Both the position numbers and the translations under genes were made by a program. From assembly GCF_028471905.1 (NCBI RefSeq), contig NZ_CP116902.1, positions 3,467,501 through 3,517,500 on the forward strand: 50,000 nt of DNA, read 5' to 3'. The stretch's first letter is position 1. Each line of letters opens with the position of its first letter. Origin of the DNA: Aneurinibacillus uraniidurans (GTDB lineage: Bacteria > Bacillota > Bacilli > Aneurinibacillales > Aneurinibacillaceae). Of this stretch, positions 41,301 through 50,000 are shown piece after piece. The notes under the pieces are model-generated. The model ran no database searches. It saw nothing but the letters and a program-made list of their open reading frames with translations, and was not told the DNA's origin.

Positions 41301-41657
41301 TTACTCTTCTCCGACATGGCTAGGTCTTCTATTTTTGCGATGTTGAATGCGGCGAACTCGTACACACCTGAACTTCTGGTACAGAGTTCTCCCTACGCAG
41401 CATTCCCCTGTAACGGCTTCTATTCGATATCTGGCAGTGGTTTTTAATGGAGAGGATAAAAAGAGTCCGGCTAGTATATGATGAAAATGTTCATTCGGCT
41501 CAACAATCGTGATGTTCTGAAAAGGAATCCTGCCAGGGAAATTACACTTTCTAACACTTTTGTTTCCCTTCCACTCCCCAACTGTAAACGTATCTCCAAC
41601 AGCTAGATTGGATGATTTAGGTACAATAAACTCAAAACCATGTGATAATCCTACCAT
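41301..41657 (-). CDS. Hypothetical protein of 118 residues
   Basis: The basic, soluble protein begins MVGLSHGFEFIVPKSSNLAV. It has a beta-rich feel (ITIVEPNEHFHHILAGLF, TARYRIEAVTGECCVGRTLY) and an Arg/Lys-rich C-terminus (RCVRVRRIQHRKNRRPSH). Four cysteines are present but not in a recognised metal motif. No family was identified. GGGGGGTGA at good spacing before ATG 41657 and a terminator after the stop support it as a real, singly transcribed gene. It has no functional link to its neighbours. Confidence 0.65.
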   Translation of the reverse strand: MVGLSHGFEFIVPKSSNLAVGDTFTVGEWKGNKSVRKCNFPGRIPFQNITIVEPNEHFHHILAGLFLSSPLKTTARYRIEAVTGECCVGRTLYQKFRCVRVRRIQHRKNRRPSHVGEE

Positions 41658-41742
41658 ACGTTCACCCCCCTTTCTTATACGGCTTATACAACATATGCCG
41701 TTTCCATAAAAAAGGTGTGGACGAGTACCTCGACCTTACAAG

Positions 41743-41767
41743 AAAAAACCCGGCATAATCGCCGGGA
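41743..41767 (-). terminator. Terminator of the YhcN-family gene
   Basis: CCCGGC (41749-41754) and GCCGGG (41761-41766) are followed on the minus strand by six T. It lies 10 bases after the stop codon. Confidence 0.8.
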
Positions 41768-41776
41768 CTTTGGTTT

Positions 41777-42340
41777 CTAGCGGAAAGGAGCCGTAACAGC
41801 GCGTCCGATATCTTTAATAATGACACCTACATCATTTGCCAGTGTACGAACTGGGTGTCCGGTCTGTACTTGCGTATTTAATGTGCGAATTCGCTGATGG
41901 AGTTGTGCATCTGTCGTGACATGAACATTGTACCCAGGTTCAGCTTTCTTCACAGCATTGGCTACCTTGTGCTCAATAGCCCTTTTGTCTTGAGCAGCGG
42001 CACTTGTAGTATCGAGCCCAATCACGGCATCTTTTCCATTTACAACAGCCGTCGCATGTGCAACACCCGGCACTTTCATCGCTGTACGAGCCATCCGATC
42101 TGCTGCCGCACGCTCTGTCGTATTTAGCTGCGCTGTATTAGATGGTGGTTGCGGCGTTCGATTTACATACGCACCATCATTATAACGGGGAACAGTAGGA
42201 TTGGCCTGGTATTGATTTACGCGATAGTTCTGCGTACGGCTTGTATTATTCGGAGCTGCTGTGTTAGTACATGCAGCAAGAGATCCTGCCAGTACAACAA
42301 CAAGCGATACAGCCGTAACTTTTGTTAGTACTTTATTCAT
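41777..42340 (-). CDS. YhcN/YlaJ-family sporulation lipoprotein
   Basis: The 187-residue protein has a lipoprotein signal with lipobox LAAC (Cys near residue 24), an Asn/Gln/Pro-rich spacer (about 25-75), and the YhcN/YlaJ domain (about 75-175). The domain shows TERAADRMARTAMKVPGVAHATAVVNGKDAVIGL and VKKAEPGYNVHVTTD. Family members are found in the inner membrane of spores and accompany spoVA operons of the heat-resistance type. GGAGGTG precedes ATG 42340, and a SigG-like promoter lies at 42358-42387. Its exact function is unknown. Confidence 0.88.
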   Translation of the reverse strand: MNKVLTKVTAVSLVVVLAGSLAACTNTAAPNNTSRTQNYRVNQYQANPTVPRYNDGAYVNRTPQPPSNTAQLNTTERAAADRMARTAMKVPGVAHATAVVNGKDAVIGLDTTSAAAQDKRAIEHKVANAVKKAEPGYNVHVTTDAQLHQRIRTLNTQVQTGHPVRTLANDVGVIIKDIGRAVTAPFR

Positions 42341-42357
42341 TTTTTCACCTCCATGCT

Positions 42358-42387
42358 TAGTTTGACACGCATCATATTTTTTAATTC
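42358..42387 (-). promoter_or_regulatory. Candidate SigG promoter of the YhcN-family gene
   Basis: On the minus strand GAATT (4 of 5 to GHATR) is followed after 18 bases by CAAACTA (6 of 7 to CATNHTA), 17 bases before the start codon. This is rather close, so transcription would begin just before the ribosome site. Confidence 0.35.
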
Positions 42388-42408
42388 TGGAAATTAACAG
42401 GTACGCTT

Positions 42409-43140
42409 CTACTCGTTTGTTACGTGTATTTGATTCTCGGCAAGCAGCTCAGAAACCGTAACAAACTGGTAGCCTTCCTTCGATAATCGTTTCAGGATGA
42501 TGTCTAGCGCCTGGATTGTCTGCGTGCGATCTCGTCCAAAGTCATGAAACAATACAATATTTCCGGGCCGAGCATTGCGACAGACTTTATTTACAATTTT
42601 TTTCGTCCCTGGATTGGCCCAATCTTTCGTATCCTGTGTCCATGACCACATCACCACAAGATGCTGGTTTGCCTTCGCTGTCTCTACTACTCTGGTGTTA
42701 AAATTCCCCCCCGGAGGTCGGAACAGTGCCGGCCTGATTTTAACTGCTGTATAAATGACTTCATCTGTTTTCTTCATTTCTTCTTGCAGTCGATTCGTAT
42801 TGATCTGGTTCATGTTTGGATGTGTATATGTATGATTGGCAATTTCATGACCTTTTCGGTGCATCGTTTTAAGCAGCTCAGGATAACTCCTTGCTCGCTG
42901 CCCCACTACAAAAAAGGTGGCTTTCGCATGATACTTATCTAGAAGAAGCAAAATTTCATTTGTGTATTTTGGGTGAGGACCATCATCAAACGTAAGAGCG
43001 ATCAGCTTTTTATTCGTCTGTACTTCCCATACAACATTGCCTGTCTCCTCCCACTCTGTACGATTTTTCGGATTGGCATAGACCACAGACTGGATTACAA
43101 AACAAAAAAACAGCATACAAACGATAAGCTTCTTTATCAT
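42409..43140 (-). CDS. Polysaccharide deacetylase (NodB family)
   Basis: This secreted or membrane-anchored carbohydrate esterase of family 4 has 243 residues. It begins with a signal peptide (about 1-23). The metal-dependent active site is visible in order: LTFDDGPHPKYT (catalytic base and metal Asp), NHTYTHPNMNQ (metal His pair), RPPGGNFN, and the late LFHDFGRDRTQT. The TFDDGPHP form differs from the TFDNGYE of PdaA, so it is closer to PgdA/PdaB types. AAGGAGG precedes ATG 43140, 17 bases after the stop of a cwlD-like amidase, so the two are an operon acting on peptidoglycan, probably of the spore cortex. Confidence 0.88.
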   Translation of the reverse strand: MIKKLIVCMLFFCFVIQSVVYANPKNRTEWEETGNVVWEVQTNKKLIALTFDDGPHPKYTNEILLLLDKYHAKATFFVVGQRARSYPELLKTMHRKGHEIANHTYTHPNMNQINTNRLQEEMKKTDEVIYTAVKIRPALFRPPGGNFNTRVVETAKANQHLVVMWSWTQDTKDWANPGTKKIVNKVCRNARPGNIVLFHDFGRDRTQTIQALDIILKRLSKEGYQFVTVSELLAENQIHVTNE

Positions 43141-43157
43141 CTGCAGGTCCCTCCTTC

Positions 43158-43847
43158 CTACTTTTTGCTGTGCTTCTGATTAAATAGTAAAAAATAATGA
43201 TCAACCGCCGAGCTAATGGCGCTCACAATTTGTTTTTGTTGCCGGGGATCTGTCATCCGTTCACGATCTACGGAATTGCTGATAAATCCAATCTCAACAA
43301 GTACCGTTGGACAAATCGAATGGTTAAGTAAGTACAACCGGGAGCCTGGCTGCGGCAATTCCGCTGTCTTATACAACTTGTTCAACGTATGCTGCATAAC
43401 ATCAGCGAGCATAAAGCTCTGATTGTTTTTCTGATAAAGTACAAGCGGACCATAATCATTTGGGTTAGATGATGTATTGGCATGTAGACTGATTGTAATC
43501 TTCGGTGATAACGACTGCATAAGATGCTTACGCTGTGCCAGATCCTTTTGGTGACGTGAACGTGTATTCAACCAGCCGTTCTCCTCACTAAGTGCATAAT
43601 CTCCCGTACGGTTTAGTACTACGGCATATCCTTTCGTTGATAACTGTTGATACAGAAGGCGTGCTATCGTTAGGGTAACATCCTTTTCCAGCATAGTTTT
43701 GTAGGATGCTCCTCCATCAATTCCGCCATGTCCTACATCAATGAGAACGTCGACAGGTGTATTTACACGGTCCAAGCAATATGCTGAGACAGGAAAAAGA
43801 AAAACACTTAGACAAATAACTAAAAGAATAACTCTTCGAATCCTCAT
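43158..43847 (-). CDS. N-acetylmuramoyl-L-alanine amidase, CwlD-like
   Basis: The 229-residue Amidase_3 enzyme has a signal peptide/anchor (about 1-24) and zinc/catalytic motifs DVGHGGIDGGAS, Glu in LEKDVTL, ISLHANTSSNP and VEIGFISN. There are no wall-binding repeats, unlike the 486-residue amidase at 1994-3454. The size fits CwlD (about 237 residues), which removes stem peptides so that a deacetylase can form muramic-delta-lactam in spore cortex. The following polysaccharide-deacetylase gene supports a cortex role, but it is not of the PdaA subtype, so the assignment as CwlD is only probable. Confidence 0.82.
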   Translation of the reverse strand: MRIRRVILLVICLSVFLFPVSAYCLDRVNTPVDVLIDVGHGGIDGGASYKTMLEKDVTLTIARLLYQQLSTKGYAVVLNRTGDYALSEENGWLNTRSRHQKDLAQRKHLMQSLSPKITISLHANTSSNPNDYGPLVLYQKNNQSFMLADVMQHTLNKLYKTAELPQPGSRLYLLNHSICPTVLVEIGFISNSVDRERMTDPRQQKQIVSAISSAVDHYFLLFNQKHSKK

Positions 43848-43992
43848 TTTACTTTCACCAGCTTTTTATAAATAATTCACAGCATCCCTTACACACACTA
43901 ACCGCGTTAGAACATGATCGGTACTGTTACTGTTTCCTAAAAAAATTTTTATATTTATTCTAACTTAGCTATCCTTACCCCAATAATCGAAG

Positions 43993-44030
43993 AAACCCCT
44001 CTTAGGTCGGTGACCCAAGAGGGGTTTTGG
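43993..44030. terminator. Terminator after the ger operon
   Basis: Arms AAACCCCTCTT-GGTC (43993-44008) and GACC-AAGAGGGGTTT (44012-44027), one mismatch. It directly follows the gerC-like stop. Confidence 0.82.
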
Positions 44031-44033
44031 ATT

Positions 44034-45218
44034 TTATCTACCAGCTGGTGATTTCATTTTCGTATTTCTCTCTCTATCCTTCGCTTTTCCAGAAGAATAA
44101 ATCCCAACTTTTACCTCAATGGAGTTCAGGGAGTCATTAGAAATTTCAAGTTTATTATTTTTCGCCACCTCATGCCAGGCACGAGGATTTTCTCGATATA
44201 ATGTATTCGATAATTGAAACACATCAGCATTCATTTTAACCCCTTCTTGAAAGGTCCTTCTAATTTCACCTTGAATCCTGTCTTCAGCCCGTTTCTGTAG
44301 CTGTTCCTGTGTAAGTGTTTTTCCCATTTCAATAATCGCGCCTTTTACAGAAACTTTTACATTGAACATAGCCTTTCCATTTTTCATTTGTGGTTTTATC
44401 TTTATTTTTGGCTTTCCCAAAGTAAGCGAGGCCACCGGTTTCTTACCATCAAAAATATAAAGCGGTGTACGAACGGTTTGCTTTTGCATCCAGCGAATCC
44501 CTTGCATCTTTGTTCGTGGTATGTGTCCCTGGAACTTCCCTTGCTGTAGGATCCCTACCCCATCTAACGTTAAAACCTCTTTTTTCTTTTTGTCCTCCTT
44601 CCAGTTACTCTTTGAAATTTTCAAATAAGGAATGATGGTCGTAGCTCCACTCTCTTTTGTGCTTATCATAAATTCACGTAAAGTTATAGGCTTAACAATT
44701 GAATATTGTAAGTACATATCATCCGGATCACTTAGCCTGGAATATGCTATGGAAAAACTCATAGAAGGTTTAGCAATTAACAGATCATTCAATGACTCCG
44801 TTGTGCCCGATACCCAGATCGTTTTTCTAATTTCATTATATCTTTCTAACACATCCAGAACATTTTCTATTACTTTTTTATTCTTTAGAGCTCTCTCCGT
44901 AAATACAAGCGCTGCAACATGTCCCCATGAATAGCGTTGCTGGGCTGTTTTATATAAATTATCTGTCGCGATATCAAATGTTTTTCCTACTGATTTTCCT
45001 ATCCAAATGGGTACAGGCTTCAATCCTCCTCCTCCTTCTTGTTTAGCAATGTTCGTAAAAGGGATAAGCTGCGTATATATGACTTGGTTATTATTTACAT
45101 AATCAACACCTATAGAATAAACATATCGAGTATGCTCCACTTCCTTCATATCCCAGCATCCTGTCAAAAATAACACCGTAAAAAAACTTATACCAATACA
45201 ACCTACTTTCCTTCTCAT
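44034..45218 (-). CDS. Ger(x)C-family germination receptor lipoprotein
   Basis: The C subunit of a nutrient germinant receptor in the inner spore membrane. The 394-residue protein has a lipobox LTGC (Cys near 21) followed by WDMKEVEHTRYVYSIGVDYV, characteristic of GerC. The C-terminal domain shows VKGAIIEMGKTLTQEQLQKRAEDRIQGEIRRTF. Its ATG overlaps the gerA stop by one base. It is third in a B-A-C operon. The specific germinant cannot be predicted. Confidence 0.92.
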   Translation of the reverse strand: MRRKVGCIGISFFTVLFLTGCWDMKEVEHTRYVYSIGVDYVNNNQVIYTQLIPFTNIAKQEGGGGLKPVPIWIGKSVGKTFDIATDNLYKTAQQRYSWGHVAALVFTERALKNKKVIENVLDVLERYNEIRKTIWVSGTTESLNDLLIAKPSMSFSIAYSRLSDPDDMYLQYSIVKPITLREFMISTKESGATTIIPYLKISKSNWKEDKKKKEVLTLDGVGILQQGKFQGHIPRTKMQGIRWMQKQTVRTPLYIFDGKKPVASLTLGKPKIKIKPQMKNGKAMFNVKVSVKGAIIEMGKTLTQEQLQKRAEDRIQGEIRRTFQEGVKMNADVFQLSNTLYRENPRAWHEVAKNNKLEISNDSLNSIEVKVGIYSSGKAKDRERNTKMKSPAGR

Positions 45219-46717
45219 TACGTATCTTCTCCCTGTCTGGTGGAGTCATGAGGCTGTAGCATAGTCGAGCGTTTCTTTTCCCGTTTCCAAGGCATACGGA
45301 ATATCACATACTTCATGTCGCGAAATACAGGGGGAGATAGTGGGGCTAAATACGGAACTCCGAACGAACGTAAGTTAGCCAGATACGTGAGGATAGCAAA
45401 AGCCGAAATGAGAAATCCAAACATCCCCATAAATGAAGACGCTATCAATATAAACATTCGGAAAATAGCCACGCTTCCCGTTAAGGCCACACTCCCCAAT
45501 GTAAATTTAGCAACAAGTGAAGTCGCCGCTACCACAATCAGACCTGGGGAAGTAAGTCCTGCACTAATTGCAGCCTGTCCAATAATGAGTCCACCTACTA
45601 CCGATAACGTTTGCCCAATAGCTGCTGGGAAACGGGCGCCAGCTTCTCTAAACAACTCAAACAAAAATAACATAAGAAAACACTCAAGAGGCGTGGAAAA
45701 AGGGACCCCCTGCCTGGACACTACAGTCGTTGCGAGCAAAGTAAAAGGCAATTGGTCAGGATGATAAGTCGTTAATGCAACCCAGAACCCCGGGAGAAAC
45801 ATGGAAATGATCATACCAAATAGTCTTAGAACACGTTCAAACGAAGCAAAATAAAAGGAATCATGCATATCCTCACTCGTTTTCAAAATAAACATCAAGT
45901 TTACAGGTGCAATCGTAGCCGTAGGTATTCCATCCACCAATAAAGCAAATCGTCCGCGAAGGAGGCTTTCAGCTACAAAATCTGGACGCCCTGTATAGAC
46001 GAATAACGGAAAAAGGGGAAAGGATGTATCTCCGATCATCTCTTCTACCTGTACTGAACTGGTTATTCCATCAATGTTAATCTGCTGTAACCGTTGCCGT
46101 ACTTCTTCAATCACTTTATTTGGAGCTATGTCTTTAATAAAGAATAGTCCTACCTCTGTTTTCGTTCTGGTTCCAATTATGAATGTTTCATAATGTAACG
46201 ACGTCGTTGGTAATCGTTTTCGGATAAGACCAGCGTTAACAGAGAGATCCTCAATAAATCCATCTCGGGGACCTCGTATCGATATTTCTGTCTTTGGTTC
46301 CTCAGGGTTTCGTTTCGGTTGAGCAGAAATATCAATCGTATATGCAACATCTGTTCCTTCAAATAGCAAAAGCAGTTGACCCAGAAATACACTTTCAATA
46401 ATGGTTTCTTTTATCCCCTGATTTGAGAGTTTCTTCATCGTCGCTGTTCTCTGATCCTCTAATTTGTACAGGCTCATCGATGATGAAACAATCTGGTTAA
46501 TCTGCTTCGTATCACACAAACCCGGGCAGTAAATCAGCATAACAACCGCGTTATCATTACCTTCTGTACGTATGATTTCAATGTTTACATCTCCACAGGA
46601 AGCAAACCATTCTCGAACTTGTTCTTCCTTAAATTCAGAGATATGTTCCCCAACAGCAGGTACAGAGATACTTGTACGCCTTTTTGATTTTCTTTTGAAA
46701 ATATCCCTAAACAACAT
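45218..46717 (-). CDS. GerA-family spore germination receptor subunit A
   Basis: The 499-residue protein has a long hydrophilic N-terminal domain (about 1-240) with MLIYCPGLCDTKQIN and ISIRGPRDGFIEDLSVNAGLIRKRL. Next come TGRPDFVAESLLRGRFALLVDGIPTA and about five membrane segments (about 285-440), with VSRQGVPFSTPLECFLMLFLFELFREAGARFP. All are signatures of the GerA family. AGGAGG precedes ATG 46717, 3 bases after the gerB-like stop. With the adjacent B and C subunits it forms a complete receptor. Confidence 0.93.
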   Translation of the reverse strand: MLFRDIFKRKSKRRTSISVPAVGEHISEFKEEQVREWFASCGDVNIEIIRTEGNDNAVVMLIYCPGLCDTKQINQIVSSSMSLYKLEDQRTATMKKLSNQGIKETIIESVFLGQLLLLFEGTDVAYTIDISAQPKRNPEEPKTEISIRGPRDGFIEDLSVNAGLIRKRLPTTSLHYETFIIGTRTKTEVGLFFIKDIAPNKVIEEVRQRLQQINIDGITSSVQVEEMIGDTSFPLFPLFVYTGRPDFVAESLLRGRFALLVDGIPTATIAPVNLMFILKTSEDMHDSFYFASFERVLRLFGMIISMFLPGFWVALTTYHPDQLPFTLLATTVVSRQGVPFSTPLECFLMLFLFELFREAGARFPAAIGQTLSVVGGLIIGQAAISAGLTSPGLIVVAATSLVAKFTLGSVALTGSVAIFRMFILIASSFMGMFGFLISAFAILTYLANLRSFGVPYLAPLSPPVFRDMKYVIFRMPWKREKKRSTMLQPHDSTRQGEDT

Positions 46718-46720
46718 CGT

Positions 46721-47803
46721 TTACCTCCTGTTTTTTTCTCCGGTAAATACTGCGAATCCGACAAGTACGAACGAGATTATAAACATGACTCCTAGTGAAA
46801 CAGGAAGAAAAATGTCGCGCAAAAACATGTAAAATTTCATATCACTTATTGGAAGTACGGTAAATCCAACTACAGCGATATAAATCAGAATAAGAACCCA
46901 TATTTTCTTTTTTTTATTGCTTATTTTCAAAATATCAATGATCAAAAAGCTGGCTAGAGAGATACGTATGAATGCACCCGACAGCCATTGATAAATCGAT
47001 AAAAAATCCAGGTGCTCAATATAACGCCCAATTGACACAAGTCTCCACTCTTCAAATGCAGGATAGCGCTGAAATCCAGACTGGTACGGTCCAAATTCAG
47101 CAATCCCAGCCATAGTCGGACCTAGAATAAGTCCAGCCAGAACAAAGGTGATAATCACTAGAGAAGAAAAAGTAACTGTAGAACTAATATGATGTTGTAA
47201 AAAAGTTAGCAAAATGAGCTCAACCATCCCTGAACCGACGTACATCATTCCTTTAATTACCGGATGAAATCCATATTCGAGCCAGGGCTTCAGCAAAGCA
47301 TAATCCTTATTCGGAATATTTGCCGTAGCTACAAAAAAACCTAAAATTACAATAATCGGCAACAAAATCCCTGTCGTAATTGCAATAGAATTTATGCCGC
47401 AATATGAGTTATAAAAACAAAGCAGGCCAAAAGTAAGCGCTAGTACAAATACCGGAGTAGCAGGCAAATACGATACTTTTGTCCACATAACAGTTTCCTT
47501 TAATGTAGTACTGCTAATAAGAAACAAATATAGGCTGCTAATAGATAAAAGGATGATGGAAAAAAAACGCCCATGCTTTTGTTTCAACCATTCGAAAATA
47601 TGCTGCTGGTTTGTCTTCTTCATAACAAAATAAATTACAGGAATCCATAGTAAGCAGGCCACACATGTAAGGCAGACACTTATCCAGGAATCTCGACCGG
47701 AAACTTCTATTAACATGGGAATCACGATGACATGGTTCATAAGTCCAGAGGCCGTCATAATAATCATCATGGTTTGAAAAAGAGTAATCCCAGCCTTCTC
47801 CAT
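46721..47803 (-). CDS. GerB-family endospore germination permease subunit
   Basis: The 360-residue protein has ten hydrophobic segments, belongs to the APC-like germination permeases, and would recognise the amino acid or other germinant. It shows EKAGITLFQTMMIIMTASGLMNHVIVIP at the N-terminus and GIAEFGPYQSGFQRYPAFEEWRLVSIGRYIEHLDFL near 235-270. ATG 47803 has AGGAG 7 bases upstream; a GTG one codon earlier is less well placed. It is first in the operon, ahead of the A and C subunits, whereas most ger operons begin with A. Confidence 0.92.
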   Translation of the reverse strand: MEKAGITLFQTMMIIMTASGLMNHVIVIPMLIEVSGRDSWISVCLTCVACLLWIPVIYFVMKKTNQQHIFEWLKQKHGRFFSIILLSISSLYLFLISSTTLKETVMWTKVSYLPATPVFVLALTFGLLCFYNSYCGINSIAITTGILLPIIVILGFFVATANIPNKDYALLKPWLEYGFHPVIKGMMYVGSGMVELILLTFLQHHISSTVTFSSLVIITFVLAGLILGPTMAGIAEFGPYQSGFQRYPAFEEWRLVSIGRYIEHLDFLSIYQWLSGAFIRISLASFLIIDILKISNKKKKIWVLILIYIAVVGFTVLPISDMKFYMFLRDIFLPVSLGVMFIISFVLVGFAVFTGEKNRR

Positions 47804-47882
47804 CACATAGCTCCTCTATATGTTTTTCCATAATTATGTTTTTCTTTTTCATCTATCTTTATTCAGAAAATGACGAAATACA

Positions 47883-47931
47883 AAAATAGCCCTGTGCTCT
47901 CCATTTAATGAAAAGCACAGGGCTATTTTAC
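47883..47931 (-). terminator. Terminator of the tRNA cluster
   Basis: Perfect 16-base arms AAAATAGCCCTGTGCT (47883-47898) and the inverse at 47914-47929, with T-rich flanks. It follows tRNA-Leu on the minus strand. Confidence 0.9.
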
Positions 47932-47943
47932 TCACTTATATAA

Positions 47944-48026
47944 TGCGGTCGGCGAGACTCGAACTCGCACGATCATGGATCACTACCCCCTCAAGATAGC
48001 GTGTCTGCCAATTCCACCACGACCGC
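47944..48026 (-). tRNA. tRNA-Leu (GAG)
   Basis: The 83-base gene folds with acceptor GCGGTCG/CGACCGC, the D-arm of class-II tRNA (GGAATTGGCAGAC), a long variable arm and the T-arm GTTCGAGTC. The anticodon stem CTATC/GGTAG closes the loop TTGAGGG, so the anticodon is GAG (leucine CUC/CUU). CCA is not encoded. Confidence 0.95.
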
Positions 48027-48048
48027 AAAATTTATATAAATCTAAAAA

Positions 48049-48125
48049 TGGTCGGGAAGACAGGATTCGAACCTGCGACACCCTGGTCCCAAACCAGGTA
48101 CTCTACCAAGCTGAGCTACTTCCCG
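48049..48125 (-). tRNA. tRNA-Pro (TGG)
   Basis: The 77-base gene, with encoded CCA, has acceptor CGGGAAG/CTTCCCG and anticodon stem CCTGG/CCAGG around TTTGGGA, so the anticodon is TGG. The T-arm reads GTTCGAATC. Confidence 0.95.
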
Positions 48126-48133
48126 ACATACTA

Positions 48134-48210
48134 TGGCGTGCCCGGAGAGACTCGAACTCCCAACCTTCTGATTCGTAGTCAGACACTCTATCCGATTGAG
48201 CTACGGGCAC
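48134..48210 (-). tRNA. tRNA-Arg (ACG)
   Basis: The 77-base gene, with encoded CCA, has acceptor GTGCCCG/CGGGCAC and anticodon stem TCTGA/TCAGA around CTACGAA, so the anticodon is ACG (read as ICG after editing). It is the first tRNA after the 23S gene in transcription order. Confidence 0.95.
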
Positions 48211-48275
48211 ATATGAAATAGATAGAAGGAACTGAATTCGGAAATAAAGGTTTGCCAACCCTTCGGTCCAGACAT

Positions 48276-48320
48276 AAAAAAACGCCCCGAACTTCTCCTT
48301 TGGAGAGAAAATCCTCGGAA
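48276..48320 (-). terminator. Terminator after the 23S rRNA gene
   Basis: On the minus strand an imperfect hairpin (CCGA...TCTCC, AAA loop, GGAGA...TCGG) ends in seven T. It lies about 50-90 bases beyond the 23S end and before the tRNAs. The interval 48211-48369 holds no 5S-like sequence. Confidence 0.65.
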
Positions 48321-48369
48321 CATTTCTTGTACCCTCAAAACTGAATGTAGAAGAAAAACCGCATTGTAT

Positions 48370-50000
<1,631 letters not shown>

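Noticed and set aside
47804-47870. SigG promoter upstream of the gerB-like gene
   Set aside because: GAATA and CATAATT on the minus strand are about 21 bases apart, too far for SigG, and the -10 is imperfect.

Overview
The window is chromosomal DNA of a motile, spore-forming Gram-positive rod of the Bacillales. The evidence is two spore-germination loci (spoVAC-spoVAD-spoVAE and a GerA/GerB/GerC operon), a YhcN-type lipoprotein, a spore-type amidase, MotA/MotB stators, strong AGGAGG ribosome sites and rho-independent terminators after most transcription units. The gene set resembles Brevibacillus/Aneurinibacillus-type Paenibacillaceae; that placement is inferred from family resemblance, not from a search. 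No prophage, intact insertion sequence or CRISPR array is visible, and no gene-free stretch exceeds about 300 bases.

Layout. 1-22486 is almost entirely minus-strand: NAD(P)HX repair (nnr, cut by the window edge) and acpS; a cell-wall amidase and motA-motB, both preceded by SigD-like promoters; tenA and an LCP ligase downstream of a three-gene lipid-linked sugar operon (GT2, flippase-like protein, GT-C-like protein); a two-gene RND efflux system; and a seven-gene signalling operon cheW-cheA-mcp-rsbW-like-STAS-PP2C-ccdA. 22711-23843 is a plus-strand Rrf2 regulator and an NAD(P)-binding protein with matching operator-like palindromes. 23936-30527 is a lysine 2,3-aminomutase/beta-lysine divergon around a sigma-54 activator, with good -24/-12 promoters on both sides. 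30647-33658 is a spoVA operon of the kind that carries DUF1657 and DUF421 genes. 33738-38656 holds clpB, a 52-codon gene with a consensus SigG promoter, a solitary IS3-type helix-turn-helix mini-gene, an MFS exporter and a DUF1904 protein. 38718-47803 is again minus-strand: helD, an unknown protein, yhcN, a polysaccharide deacetylase, a cwlD-like amidase and a gerB-gerA-gerC operon. 47944-50000 carries three tRNAs and the 3' part of a 23S rRNA gene, with no 5S gene between them.

How the genes work together. Much of the window concerns the cell surface and the spore: envelope glycosylation and LCP ligation, peptidoglycan amidases, flagellar stators, and dipicolinate transport and nutrient receptors of the spore. 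The two most distinctive systems are (i) the operon joining a chemoreceptor/CheW/CheA module to an anti-sigma kinase/STAS/PP2C partner-switching module, whose STAS protein has leucine where the canonical phosphoserine lies, and (ii) the sigma-54 control of the beta-lysine genes. Several very small units (52, 53 and 11 codons, each with expression signals) and two RNA hairpins in the spoVA operon are the least explained parts.
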